Notes under the pieces: model-generated
The model's database searches: none
The model's input: only the letters and a program-made list of their open reading frames with translations
Told to the model about the DNA's origin: nothing
Part shown: one piece after another, positions 37,480 through 46,591 of the stretch
Layout: the number at the start of each line of letters is the position of its first letter
Position numbering within the stretch: the first letter of the stretch is position 1
DNA from: Chromohalobacter sp. 11-W
GTDB taxonomy: Bacteria > Pseudomonadota > Gammaproteobacteria > Pseudomonadales > Halomonadaceae
DNA: 64,000 bases
Direction of reading: 5' to 3'
Assembly (NCBI RefSeq): GCF_029889905.1
Contig: NZ_JARANZ010000012.1
Coordinates: 1 to 64,000 of the forward strand
Program-made: the position numbers and the translations under genes

Positions 37480-38280
37480 ATGCCGCCGATCATGCTCGGC
37501 CACGTGCCGCTTCCACCTGCGCCTCTATATGCCACCGTCGCGGCGCTCGCACTATTGGCGCTGGGCACGTTGTTGCGCCTACCCCGCACACGTCGACGCC
37601 AGTGGTTGAGCGGTACGTTGGTGGCGGCGCTGATCGGGGCTCGCCTGTTGTATGTCGCGCTTCATCTCGAGGCTTACCGCGAGGCACCGTTCGAGGCCAT
37701 CACATTGTGGCAGTCCGGGTATCACCCGCTGGGCGCCTTGCTCGGCGCCGTTGCGTGGACGCTGTGGCGCTTGCGCGACCTTCCCGCGCGCCGGATACGA
37801 CTGGCCACTGGCGCTCTAATGGCGTGCAGTGCGCTATGGTGGGGCTTGAACGCTTGGCAGCCGCTGGCGGTCGAGCCTCCGTCCGCGCACTTGCCGAATT
37901 TGACCTTGAACGCGCTCGATGGCACCCCGACGCCCATCGCAACGCTGGCGTCGGCGCCTCCGCTCATCGTGGTGCTGTGGCGCAGCGATTGTCGGGCATG
38001 CCGCCGCACGCTGGCACGGCTCACCGATATTAAGCGCGATGCCACCGTGGTGACGATCAACGAAGGCCAGACCCTGCTGCAAGCCGCGCGCTATCTCGAT
38101 GCTCGGCATACCGCCTTCACCCATGACCTGCGTGACCCACACCAACGTCTGCAGGCCTATTTCGGGATGCCCGCACTGCCGCTGATAATGCGCCTCGACG
38201 CCCACGGCAGGCTTCGCGATTACCAGGCAGGCGAGATTTCCACGGCGCATCTCATGCGCTGGCTATCGCCCACGACCTGA
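37480..38280 (+). CDS. Lgt-like membrane domain fused to thioredoxin-like domain
   Basis: 266 residues. The N-terminal half has about four membrane helices and a segment resembling prolipoprotein diacylglyceryl transferase (ARLLYVALHLEAYREAP and the IWQxG-like LWQSGYHPLGALLG), but without the His-Gly catalytic motif of true Lgt. The C-terminal half (about 138-266) is a TlpA/redoxin-like thioredoxin fold with CRAC at 171-174 and the cis-Pro segment GMPALPLIM. It probably acts in disulfide exchange at the periplasmic membrane face. ATG 37480 is chosen for GAGG 5 bases upstream. Confidence 0.7.
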   Translation: MPPIMLGHVPLPPAPLYATVAALALLALGTLLRLPRTRRRQWLSGTLVAALIGARLLYVALHLEAYREAPFEAITLWQSGYHPLGALLGAVAWTLWRLRDLPARRIRLATGALMACSALWWGLNAWQPLAVEPPSAHLPNLTLNALDGTPTPIATLASAPPLIVVLWRSDCRACRRTLARLTDIKRDATVVTINEGQTLLQAARYLDARHTAFTHDLRDPHQRLQAYFGMPALPLIMRLDAHGRLRDYQAGEISTAHLMRWLSPTT

Positions 38281-38401
38281 AAACGCAATCGCCTGTTAAG
38301 CCCTTCGCCGCTTTCCGGTAGAATACCGCGCCCCGCCGTCCTGCATGCTCCCCCGGCAAGACGGCGCGCCACGTACCGTTACATCATCATCCCGAGGCAT
38401 C

Positions 38402-41359
38402 ATGAGCGAATTCATTCCGGGCCAGCGCTGGGTCAGCGACGGCGAAGCCGAGCTGGGGCTGGGCACGATCCTGAGCTGTGACGTCCGAAGCGTGACCGTT
38501 CTCTTTGCCGCCAGCCAGGAAACGCGCACCTACAGCGTTCGCCAGGCGCCGCTAACCCGCGTGGTCTTCGGCGCCGGCGACCGGATCGAAGTCGCCGACG
38601 GCCGCACGCTGACCGTCGACGACACCAAGGAAGCCGACGGGCTACTGGTCTATATCGTCGAGACGGCGGACGGCGAATACGACGAGCTTCCCGAAAGCCG
38701 CCTCGCCGATAGCATGCGTTTTCAGCAGGCGCGCGATCGACTGCTTACCGGTCAGGTCGATCGCAACGACTGGTTCGAGCTACGCTACCGCACCCTGCAC
38801 CATTATCACCGCATCGCCCAGCACCCGGCGAACGGCCTGGCCGGACCACGTGTCGACCTCATTCCCCACCAGTTGTACATCGCCGATGAGGTCTCGCGCC
38901 GTCATGCGCCACGCGTACTGCTTGCCGACGAAGTGGGCCTGGGCAAGACCATCGAAGCCGGTTTAATCCTGCATCGTCTGCTGCTCACTGGGCGTGTCGA
39001 GCGTGCCCTGATCCTGGTGCCCGACAGCCTGAGCCATCAATGGCTGGTGGAAATGCTGCGCCGCTTCTCGCTACATTTCACCCTGCTCGACGAACAGCAG
39101 AGCCAACACAGCACGGGCAACCCCTTCGAGAGCGCCCAGTTGGTACTCGCCAGTCAGCAATGGCTGTTCGCCAATCCGCACCGCCAAACCCAGGCCCAGG
39201 CCTGCGACTGGGATCTACTGATCGTCGACGAGGCCCATCATCTCGACTGGACGCCCGAGGCCAGCGGCCCCGGCTATGCCTGCGTCGAGCAGTTGGCGCG
39301 TGTCATCGACGGTGTATTGCTGCTCACCGCCACCCCCGAGCAGATGGGCCAAGCCGGCCACTTCGCGCGGCTGCGCCTACTCGATCCCGAGCGCTACACC
39401 AGCCTGGAGGCCTTCGCCGCCGAAGAAGCAGGCTATGCCAAGGTCGCCGAGGCGGTGGACGCCCTTGAACGCCTGCCCGGCGATGCCGCGGATCGCGACG
39501 CCGTGGGCGCCGTCATCGACGACGCGGACAGCCAGGCGCTGCTCGAAACGCTGTTCGACCCCGAAAGCGACGAGGCGCAGCAGCATAGCGCCCGCCGCCA
39601 GCTCCGCGAGCAGTTGCTCGACCGTCACGGCACCGGCCGCGTGATGTTCCGCAACAGCCGCCGCCATGTCGCTGGCTTCCCCGAGCGCCATTTGCACGTT
39701 ACGCGCCTGACCCCGCCTTCCAGCTACCGCCGCGAGCTACGCAAGCTGGATCGCGACATGGACTATCTCGATGACCTGCTGATCGCCACCGAGCTCGATC
39801 ATCCCGAGGTACTGCTCTATCCCGACGCCATGTACCGTGCGCTGAGTGACGATTCGCCGGGCGACGTTTCGTCAGGCGTCGGTGCGCTCAATGCCGAACC
39901 CTGGTGGCAGATCGATCCGCGCGTGACCTGGCTCTTGGAACGCTTGACCGAGGTCGGCCGCGACAAGGTGCTGGTCATCGCCCACGACCGCACAACCGCC
40001 AGCGATCTCAGCGAGGCACTACGCGTGCTGGGCGGTCTCCAGGCTCCCGTTTTTCACGAGGGCATGACGCTCATCGAGCGCGACAGGGCCGCGGCGGCCT
40101 TCGCCGACGACGAAGACGGTTGCCAGGTGCTGGTGTGCTCGGAAATCGGCTCCGAGGGGCGCAACTTCCAGTTCTGCCGCCATCTGGTGATGTTCGATCT
40201 ACCCGCGCATCCCGATCAACTCGAGCAACGCATCGGCCGCCTCGACCGCATCGGCCAGCAACACGCCATTGAGCTCTACGTGCCGGTGTTCGAAGATAGC
40301 CCCGGCGAGCGCCTGCTGCGTTGGTACGACGAGGGGATGCGTGCCTTCAACGCCCCGCATGGCATCGGCAGCGAGCTCTACGATGCCTTCGGCGATACCG
40401 TGGCCGACTCCCTGCTCGACAACAATTCCCTCGAAGAGGTCATCGCGGAAACACGCGCCTATTTCGAAAGCCGCCTCGCTGCACATGAGGCCGGCCGCGA
40501 CCGGCTCCTGGAATGGAACGCTTGCCGTCCGGAACGCGCCCAGGCCGTCACCGAGGCCATCCGCGAACTGGACGAAGACACCACACTGCCCCGTTACGTC
40601 GACAAGGCCCTGGACGTGTTTGGCGTCGAGAGTCGCGACCTGGGCGGCGATATCCAGCACTTGCTGGCGGGGCCGCACATGCTCGACGGCCTGCCAGGAC
40701 TGGTCAAAGGCGAGGAAGGCTTCTCGGCCACCTTCGACCGGCAGCGCGCCCTGGCCCGCGACGACGTGCAGCGCCTCTCCTGGGAGCATCCCCTAGTGCG
40801 CGAAATGATGGAGCGCATTCTCGACGGCACCTTGGGTAACACGGCGCTGGCACTGCTTCAGCACCCCTCGATTCCCGGCGGTAGACTGATGGCCGAGCTG
40901 GTATTTCGGACCCATTGCCCGGCGCCCAAACATTTGAATGTCGGACGCTTTTTACCACCCACGGCGGTTCGCTTGCTGCTCGACGAGTCGGGCGCCAACC
41001 TGACTCAGAAAGTCTCGTTCGGGGGCCTGGCGAAGAACCTCAAGAAGGTCAAGAAAGCCGTCGCGCGCGACCTGATCAAGTCGCGCCATGCACAATTACG
41101 CGAGCTTTTGACCAACGCCGAGGGCGAGGCCGAAAACGAATTGCCGAGCATCGTCGAGGCCGCACAGACGCGCATGCGCGAGACGCTGGACACCGAGCTG
41201 GCCCGTCTCAAGGCCTTGGCACACCACAATCCGGCAGTGCGCGACGCGGAAATCGACGCCCTCACCCACGAGCGCCAGGCGCTGGATACGGCCATCGATG
41301 CCACGCGGCTGCGCCTCGACGCAGTGCGTGTGATCGTCACCGTCGATCCACCCGAGTAA
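38402..41359 (+). CDS. rapA: RNA polymerase-associated ATPase RapA
   Basis: A SWI2/SNF2-family ATPase that recycles RNA polymerase. N-terminal Tudor-like domains (GQRWVSDGEAELGLGTIL), helicase motif I LLADEVGLGKTIEAG, motif II VDEAHHL, motif III TATPEQMG, and C-terminal helicase motifs SEIGSEGRNFQFC and QRIGRLDRIGQ are all present. At 985 residues it is slightly longer than E. coli RapA (968). ATG 38402 matches the family start MSEFIPGQRW and has GAGG upstream. Monocistronic. Confidence 0.96.
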   Translation: MSEFIPGQRWVSDGEAELGLGTILSCDVRSVTVLFAASQETRTYSVRQAPLTRVVFGAGDRIEVADGRTLTVDDTKEADGLLVYIVETADGEYDELPESRLADSMRFQQARDRLLTGQVDRNDWFELRYRTLHHYHRIAQHPANGLAGPRVDLIPHQLYIADEVSRRHAPRVLLADEVGLGKTIEAGLILHRLLLTGRVERALILVPDSLSHQWLVEMLRRFSLHFTLLDEQQSQHSTGNPFESAQLVLASQQWLFANPHRQTQAQACDWDLLIVDEAHHLDWTPEASGPGYACVEQLARVIDGVLLLTATPEQMGQAGHFARLRLLDPERYTSLEAFAAEEAGYAKVAEAVDALERLPGDAADRDAVGAVIDDADSQALLETLFDPESDEAQQHSARRQLREQLLDRHGTGRVMFRNSRRHVAGFPERHLHVTRLTPPSSYRRELRKLDRDMDYLDDLLIATELDHPEVLLYPDAMYRALSDDSPGDVSSGVGALNAEPWWQIDPRVTWLLERLTEVGRDKVLVIAHDRTTASDLSEALRVLGGLQAPVFHEGMTLIERDRAAAAFADDEDGCQVLVCSEIGSEGRNFQFCRHLVMFDLPAHPDQLEQRIGRLDRIGQQHAIELYVPVFEDSPGERLLRWYDEGMRAFNAPHGIGSELYDAFGDTVADSLLDNNSLEEVIAETRAYFESRLAAHEAGRDRLLEWNACRPERAQAVTEAIRELDEDTTLPRYVDKALDVFGVESRDLGGDIQHLLAGPHMLDGLPGLVKGEEGFSATFDRQRALARDDVQRLSWEHPLVREMMERILDGTLGNTALALLQHPSIPGGRLMAELVFRTHCPAPKHLNVGRFLPPTAVRLLLDESGANLTQKVSFGGLAKNLKKVKKAVARDLIKSRHAQLRELLTNAEGEAENELPSIVEAAQTRMRETLDTELARLKALAHHNPAVRDAEIDALTHERQALDTAIDATRLRLDAVRVIVTVDPPE

Positions 41360-41381
41360 ACCTAGGTCGAGAGACTACGCG

Positions 41382-42278
41382 TCAGCGTCCGAGAATCGCC
41401 TTCAGGGCGCTGTCCAACGTCGGATAGTGAAACGTGAACCCCGCCGCCTCCAGGCGCGCGGGGCGCATACGGGCGCCGGTCAGCAGCAAGCGTGACATCT
41501 CGCCCAGGGCCAGCCGCAGCAAACCCGCGGGCACCTTCATCAGTGCCGGTCGATGCAGATGATGCGCCACGGTACGCGTGAAGTCGGCATTGGTGACGGG
41601 ATGCGGCGCAGAAGCATTGAAAGGCCCTTCGAGATCATCCCGCTCGAGCAACAACAGCACGATGCGCACTAGATCCTCGCGATGAATCCACGGCATGTAC
41701 TGACGCCCGCTCCCCAGACGACCACCGAGACCCAGCCGGAAAGGCGGGAGCAGCTTACTCAGCGTCCCTCCACCGGCATCGAGCACCAGCCCGGTACGCA
41801 ATAGCGCGACCCGCACGCCCAGCGGTTCGGCTGCCCGCGCCGCCGATTCCCACTGCGCACACAGGCGATGGGCGAACTCATCGGTGGGTGGCGTCTGCTC
41901 GGTAACGTCGCGCTCCCCCTGATCGCCGTAAAAACCCATGGCCGACCCGGATACCATGACCCGAGGCGGCGTCTCCAGGCGCTCGCACAACGTCACCAGC
42001 TCGCGCGTGATGGTCAGTCGCGACTCGAGCAATCGCTGTTTCTGCGTCTCGCTCCAGCGTTTGTCGGCGATCGGCTCGCCGGCGAGATTGACGATCGCCT
42101 CGGGGGCGTCGTCCGCAAATGCCATGACCGACTCGCGGACCTCGATGCCCTCGGGCAGATGCGTCTGCGCCCGAGCTGGCGAGCGCGACACCACCATCAA
42201 CCGATGGCCAGCCTCGTGGAGGCGCTGGCAGAGCAGCCGTCCGACGAAACCGCTACCGCCGGTGATCAGGATGCGCAT
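41382..42278 (-). CDS. TIGR01777-family NAD(P)-binding epimerase (YfcH-like)
   Basis: 298 residues of the extended SDR superfamily. The Rossmann motif GGSGFVGRLL lies near residue 7. NLAGEPI, SGSAMGFYGDQGE, LRTGLVLDAGGGTL and the C-terminal DUF1731 part are the TIGR01777 pattern. The substrate is unknown. ATG 42278 has GGAGAG upstream. Divergent from the cbiX-merR-phrB unit; its promoter carries a TGTACA-type motif just above the -10. Members of this family often accompany photolyase/MerR clusters. Confidence 0.85.
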   Translation of the reverse strand: MRILITGGSGFVGRLLCQRLHEAGHRLMVVSRSPARAQTHLPEGIEVRESVMAFADDAPEAIVNLAGEPIADKRWSETQKQRLLESRLTITRELVTLCERLETPPRVMVSGSAMGFYGDQGERDVTEQTPPTDEFAHRLCAQWESAARAAEPLGVRVALLRTGLVLDAGGGTLSKLLPPFRLGLGGRLGSGRQYMPWIHREDLVRIVLLLLERDDLEGPFNASAPHPVTNADFTRTVAHHLHRPALMKVPAGLLRLALGEMSRLLLTGARMRPARLEAAGFTFHYPTLDSALKAILGR

Positions 42279-42297
42279 GATGACTCTCCGAATACGT

Positions 42298-42335
42298 ATT
42301 ATACGACCGTTGTACAGTTTGCTAGAGTTGTCCAG
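42298..42335 (-). promoter_or_regulatory. Promoter and candidate LitR-type operator of the epimerase gene
   Basis: On the minus strand a perfect TATAAT (42298-42303) is preceded by CTGTACAAC (42309-42317) and CTGGACAAC (42327-42335), a direct repeat with an 18-base period. The first copy falls in the -10/-35 spacer, the usual contact site of MerR-family regulators. Confidence 0.5.
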
Positions 42336-42438
42336 GTAAATATGCGTTAGCCTGATTGCAAAGCATAGCTCATGGCCGCCCACCACGCGGCTTTCCGCCA
42401 TGCAAGGCGCCACGTCATTCACCACAGGAGATCGCTCG

Positions 42439-42819
42439 ATGAGCCACGCCTTGATACTACTTGCCCATGGCTCCAGCGATGCGCGCTGGCGCGCGCCCTT
42501 CGAGACGCTCGAGCACGACCTGCGCGCGCGCCTCGAGACCCCCGCGGTCATCGCTTATATGGAGCTAAGCGAACCTTCGCTGGAAACCCGAGTCGCCGAA
42601 CTTTATGACGCGGGCCATCGACGCCTCGATATCTTGCCGCTATTTTTTGCCGCCGGGCGCCACCTGCGTCAGGACGTTCCAGCCCAGCTCGAGGCATTGC
42701 GCGCGCAGTACCCCCAAGCGGCACTGACGCTGCTCGACCCCGTCGGCCAGCACCCCGCCTTCGTCGAGGCATTGGCGGGCATCGTGACAGCCCGCGCAGA
42801 GGCGTCGCCGGAGAAATAA
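42439..42819 (+). CDS. cbiX: CbiX/SirB-type chelatase family protein
   Basis: 126 residues, one CbiX domain. ILLAHGSSDARWRAPFETL holds the N-terminal metal-ligand His, and FFAAGRHLRQDVPAQL provides the second His. Short CbiX/SirB proteins insert Co or Fe into sirohydrochlorin or bind tetrapyrroles. No cobalamin or siroheme gene is adjacent, so the substrate is uncertain. AGGAG lies 8 bases before the ATG. It is the first gene in the direction of merR and phrB. Confidence 0.75.
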   Translation: MSHALILLAHGSSDARWRAPFETLEHDLRARLETPAVIAYMELSEPSLETRVAELYDAGHRRLDILPLFFAAGRHLRQDVPAQLEALRAQYPQAALTLLDPVGQHPAFVEALAGIVTARAEASPEK

Positions 42820-42832
42820 GACGTGATGGAGA

Positions 42833-42858
42833 TTGTACAAAACTATTGCGACGTACAA
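42833..42858 (+). promoter_or_regulatory. Candidate LitR-type operator before the MerR gene
   Basis: TTGTAC (42833-42838) and GTACAA (42853-42858) form an inverted pair across 14 bases in the gap between cbiX and the regulator gene. The same TGTACAA core occurs in the divergent epimerase promoter. Confidence 0.45.
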
Positions 42859-42907
42859 CTTCATCCCCCATGCTAAGTGGCAAGATTCACAGGAGGAACC
42901 TAAGCGC

Positions 42908-43825
42908 ATGAGTGAACAGGCGATGGATCCGGCCAGTTCGCCGCTGTACCCGATCCGCGAGGTCTCACGGCTGACCGGCGTCAATTCCGTGACCTTGCGC
43001 GCCTGGGAGCGCCGCTACGGCCTGATCCGTCCGCAGCGTACCCCCAAGGGACACCGTCTCTATGCACGCGAGGACATACGCCGCGTCGAACGCATTCTGC
43101 AATGGCTCAATCGGGGCGTTCCCGTCAGCCAAGTACGCGATCTGCTCGAGCAGGCCGAACCCGCAGTCAATGATGTCCCGCCGCCGGATATCAGCGACTG
43201 GGAAAGCCAGCGCCAGCGACTGCTGCAGGCCGTCGACGCACTGGATAGCGATACGTTGGAAGTCCTGTTCAACCGCAGCATGGCGCTTTATCCCGCTGGT
43301 TTGTGCGTGACCGAATTATGGCAACCGGTGATCGATCAGCTCGAGGAGCGCTGGGGCGATCAGTTCGGTGCCGAATTGCAGCGCCGCTTGCTGGAAAGTT
43401 TCCTGCGTACGCGGGTCGCCATTCGCCTGTACCACGCCAATCAAGCCACGCGGGGCGCGCGCCTACTGCTATTGCGCCTGCCCGAGGAGCGCGACCTGTT
43501 GCGCCTGCTACTTTTGGCGCTGGTCGCGTCGGCCTCGGGGTTTCGGGTCGAATGGCTGGATGCCGACTTGCCGCTCAACGAGTTGCCGCTGGCCGCCGAG
43601 CGTTTCAAGGCAGAGGCCGTGCTCATGACCAGTGGCTATGCCGAGCGCAGCGATCTCATTCGGCGTCAGTTGCCGCGTCTGGCGGAGCAGCTCAAGATGC
43701 CGCTGTGCCTAGTCGGCCCTGTGGCACGCATCCGCAGTGCAGAACTGGAAAACACTCAGGTCGCCTCGCTCGGCGACGAACTACCCACCGCACTCAGTCG
43801 CCTACATGGGCTGCTGGGACGCTAA
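42908..43825 (+). CDS. MerR regulator, LitR/CarH-like without cobalamin ligand motif
   Basis: 305 residues. A MerR helix-turn-helix at about 12-80 (YPIREVSRLTGVNSVTLRAWERRYGLIRPQRTPKGHRLY) is followed by a helical bundle (about 95-180) and a Rossmann-like B12-binding-type fold (about 185-300). The cobalamin-binding W-x9-EH and DxHxxG-type His ligands of CarH are absent (for example LPEERDLLRLLLLAL). This matches the B12-independent class of LitR proteins known from Pseudomonas. Presumed light or oxidative-stress regulator of the following genes. AGGAGG is 11 bases upstream of ATG 42908. Confidence 0.8.
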   Translation: MSEQAMDPASSPLYPIREVSRLTGVNSVTLRAWERRYGLIRPQRTPKGHRLYAREDIRRVERILQWLNRGVPVSQVRDLLEQAEPAVNDVPPPDISDWESQRQRLLQAVDALDSDTLEVLFNRSMALYPAGLCVTELWQPVIDQLEERWGDQFGAELQRRLLESFLRTRVAIRLYHANQATRGARLLLLRLPEERDLLRLLLLALVASASGFRVEWLDADLPLNELPLAAERFKAEAVLMTSGYAERSDLIRRQLPRLAEQLKMPLCLVGPVARIRSAELENTQVASLGDELPTALSRLHGLLGR

Positions 43826-43852
43826 CTCTCATACCTGCGCCAGGGATTGGCC

Positions 43853-45274
43853 ATGTCCGAAGTGCAATTGATGTGGTTCCGCAGCGATCTGCGAACCTTC
43901 GATAACCGCGCCTTGCATGCCGCCGCCGAACGCGGACCGGTAATCGCCGTTTTTTTGACCAGCCTTCCACAGTGGCAACGCCACGACCACGGCGCCAACA
44001 AGGTCGACTTCTGGCTGCGCGGCGTAGCAGCGCTTCGCGAGCACTTGGCCGGTCTCAATATTCCGTTGCTGCAGCGACGCATCGCGACCTTCGACGAGGC
44101 ACCCGCAGCGCTGCTCGAGTTGGCGCGTGAGCACGGCGCCAGCGCACTGCACTTCAATCGCGAATATCCTCTGAACGAGCGCCGCCGCGATGCGGCGGTG
44201 GAATCTGCCTTTCAGGCGGCAGGACTGGCAGCCTGGGGGCATACCGACGCCGTCGCCTACGCCCCCGGCGAGCTGCTCACCGGCAAGGGCGAGCCGTATA
44301 GCGTGTTCACGCCGTTCGCCAAGGCTTGGCATCGCCAGTTGGCGTCACGCCGCATCGCCTTGGTGGAAGAACCTGAGCCCCAAGCCCCACTGGCCATCGA
44401 CGCCGATCCGCCGCCTTCTCGCGATCTCGAGACGATGGCCGACGCGCCACTCGACCCGAGTCTGTGGCCTGCGGGCCAGGACGAGGCCGGCGACCGGCTC
44501 GAGCGCTTCCTGCGTTTCCGCGGCCATCACTACAAGCGCCAGCGCGATTTCCCCACGCTCCCCGGTACCAGCGAGCTGTCTCCCTACCTGTCGCTGGGCA
44601 TGATTTCGCATCGCCAGTGCCTACACGCGGTGATGAGCAACAACGAGGGGCACCTGGCCGACGGCGACGCCGGCCTCACCGCCTGGGCCAATGAATTAAT
44701 CTGGCGCGAGTTCTATCTGCATATCGCCGCCAGCTTCCCCGACATCAACCGCCACCGCCCCTTTCAGTCGCATACAAAGGCCCTGGCCTGGCGCGACGAT
44801 GACGCGGGGTTTCAGGCTTGGTGCGAAGGGCGTACCGGCTATCCGCTGGTCGACGCCGCAATGCGCCAATTGGTTCAGCATGGCTGGATGCACAACCGCC
44901 TGCGCATGGTCGTGGCGATGTTCTTGTCCAAGCACCTGCTGATCGACTGGCGACGTGGCGAAGCCTTCTTCATGCGCCACCTCGTCGACGGTGACTTCGC
45001 CTCCAACAATGGTGGCTGGCAGTGGGCCGCCTCCACCGGCACCGATGCCGCGCCTTATTTTCGTATCTTCAACCCGACCACCCAGGCGGAACGCTTCGAT
45101 CCGGAAGGCCACTTCATCGCGGAATATCTGCCGGAGCTGGCCGAGTTGCCGCTCAAGTCACGCTTTTTCCCCGACGCTGCGCAACGCCGGCAAACCGGCT
45201 ATGCCGAGCCCATCGTCGACCACAAGGCGGCACGCCAACGTGCGTTGGACGCCTTCAAGTCACTGACGACGTAA
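43853..45274 (+). CDS. phrB: Deoxyribodipyrimidine photolyase
   Basis: Repairs UV-induced cyclobutane pyrimidine dimers using blue light. 473 residues: N-terminal photolyase domain (LMWFRSDLRTFDNRAL) and the C-terminal FAD domain with the WANELIWREFY, GRTGYPLVDAAMRQL and DGDFASNNGGWQWAASTGTDAAPYF blocks. The electron-transfer Trp residues are present in the last block. It begins 27 bases after the MerR gene, so the two are very likely co-transcribed. ATG 43853 has AGGG 8 bases upstream. Confidence 0.94.
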   Translation: MSEVQLMWFRSDLRTFDNRALHAAAERGPVIAVFLTSLPQWQRHDHGANKVDFWLRGVAALREHLAGLNIPLLQRRIATFDEAPAALLELAREHGASALHFNREYPLNERRRDAAVESAFQAAGLAAWGHTDAVAYAPGELLTGKGEPYSVFTPFAKAWHRQLASRRIALVEEPEPQAPLAIDADPPPSRDLETMADAPLDPSLWPAGQDEAGDRLERFLRFRGHHYKRQRDFPTLPGTSELSPYLSLGMISHRQCLHAVMSNNEGHLADGDAGLTAWANELIWREFYLHIAASFPDINRHRPFQSHTKALAWRDDDAGFQAWCEGRTGYPLVDAAMRQLVQHGWMHNRLRMVVAMFLSKHLLIDWRRGEAFFMRHLVDGDFASNNGGWQWAASTGTDAAPYFRIFNPTTQAERFDPEGHFIAEYLPELAELPLKSRFFPDAAQRRQTGYAEPIVDHKAARQRALDAFKSLTT

Positions 45275-45324
45275 CCGCGCGCCCCGACCCACGTTACAGA
45301 CCCTTGCCCTTTTCGGAGGACAGC

Positions 45325-45771
45325 ATGCGCCAGGACCCGACCTTGGAGGCGTTTTGTCATGTCTTTAAAAAGCTGGACAAGACATGTACAAAAGACCTCG
45401 AAAACCTCTACACTGAAGATGTGTCGTTCACGGACCCGTTACACCATATCGAAGGGCGCGATGTGTTGCTGCACTACTACGCCGAGATGCTCGCCAACGT
45501 GACCGAGTGTCGCTTCGACACCGGGCATTATCAGCGTGAGGGCGATGACGCCTGCGTCGACTGGGTCATGCATCTCACGCACCCTCGACTTGCCGGCGGA
45601 CGCGAAGTCGAGGTCGCGGGGTGTTCGCGGCTGACCTTTCGCGGCGAACGAATCTGCCAGCAACGCGATTACTTCGATGCCGGCGCAATGCTTTACGAGC
45701 ACCTGCCCGTATTCAGCACGCTGATCCGATGGCTCAAGCGGCGCATGCGTCCAACATCTTCATCGCACTAG
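45325..45771 (+). CDS. NTF2/SnoaL-like protein of the photolyase cluster
   Basis: 148 residues with an NTF2-like cone fold pattern: LYTEDVSFTDPLHHIEGRDVLLHYYAEML, then beta strands ending in a basic amphipathic C-terminus (LIRWLKRRMRP). Such proteins are regularly found between phr and an SDR gene in LitR-controlled clusters. Function unknown; may bind a hydrophobic ligand. GGAGG lies 5 bases before the ATG. Confidence 0.8.
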   Translation: MRQDPTLEAFCHVFKKLDKTCTKDLENLYTEDVSFTDPLHHIEGRDVLLHYYAEMLANVTECRFDTGHYQREGDDACVDWVMHLTHPRLAGGREVEVAGCSRLTFRGERICQQRDYFDAGAMLYEHLPVFSTLIRWLKRRMRPTSSSH

Positions 45772-45799
45772 TCAGCGGGCATCACCTGGAGGAGAGCGC

Positions 45800-46591
45800 A
45801 TGACCACATCAGCAGCCCCCCAGCGCATCTGGTTGACCGGCGCCACCTCGGGCATCGGCGAGGCACTTGCCGTGCGGTTGCTGAAGGAGGGCCACCGGGT
45901 TGCGCTGACCGCACGTCGACGCGATGCCCTGGAGGCGTTGGCGGCCCCCTTCGAGAACGCCCTGGTCGTTCCCGCCGACCTCACTGATCGCGCCTCGGTC
46001 ACCGCCGCCGGGGAATACATAGAGGCTGTCTTCGGTGGCCTCGAGCTGGCCCTGCTCAACGCCGGCACCTGCGAATACGTGGACGCGCGACACTTCGATG
46101 TCGACCTCATCGAGCGCGTGCTGGCCACCAATCTCCACGGCACGCTGTATGCCATCGATACGGCACTGCCACTACTGCGTCGCGCTCGCCATGGCACACA
46201 ACGTCCGCACTTGGCGGCTGTCTCCAGCGCCTCGGCGTATTTTCCGCTGCCGCGCGCCGAAGCTTACGGTGCATCCAAGGCCGCAATCAGCTACTTCCTC
46301 GCGTCCCTGCGACTGGATCTGGCGGCGGAAGGCATCGATGTCAGCGTCATACACCCCGGATTCGTGCGCACGCCGCTAACCGAGCGCAACGATTTTCCCA
46401 TGCCCATGCGCGTCGAGCTCGAGACCGCCGTCGAGGCCATCCTGCGCGGCCTGGAGAAACGTGCACTCGATATCCACTTCCCGCGTCGTTTCACCTTGCT
46501 GGTAAAGCTGGCGGGCATTCTGCCGCCTGGGCTACGTCATCGCCTCGGGCGTCTCTTGACCCGCAATACCGCCGAAGAGGACCGCTCATGA
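45800..46591 (+). CDS. Short-chain dehydrogenase/reductase of the photolyase cluster
   Basis: 263 residues. TGATSGIGEALA (cofactor loop), LNAG, the catalytic Ser in AVSSASAYF and YGASK are all present, so the active site is intact. An Arg-rich stretch after beta-2 (TARRRDALE) suggests NADP(H). Substrate unknown; in analogous operons it is thought to act in lipid modification. Its stop overlaps the next start by 4 bases. Confidence 0.88.
   Translation: MTTSAAPQRIWLTGATSGIGEALAVRLLKEGHRVALTARRRDALEALAAPFENALVVPADLTDRASVTAAGEYIEAVFGGLELALLNAGTCEYVDARHFDVDLIERVLATNLHGTLYAIDTALPLLRRARHGTQRPHLAAVSSASAYFPLPRAEAYGASKAAISYFLASLRLDLAAEGIDVSVIHPGFVRTPLTERNDFPMPMRVELETAVEAILRGLEKRALDIHFPRRFTLLVKLAGILPPGLRHRLGRLLTRNTAEEDRS

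Noticed and set aside
37480-38280. Functional prolipoprotein diacylglyceryl transferase (lgt)
   Set aside because: Only part of the fold is similar; the catalytic His-Gly motif is missing and half the protein is a thioredoxin domain.
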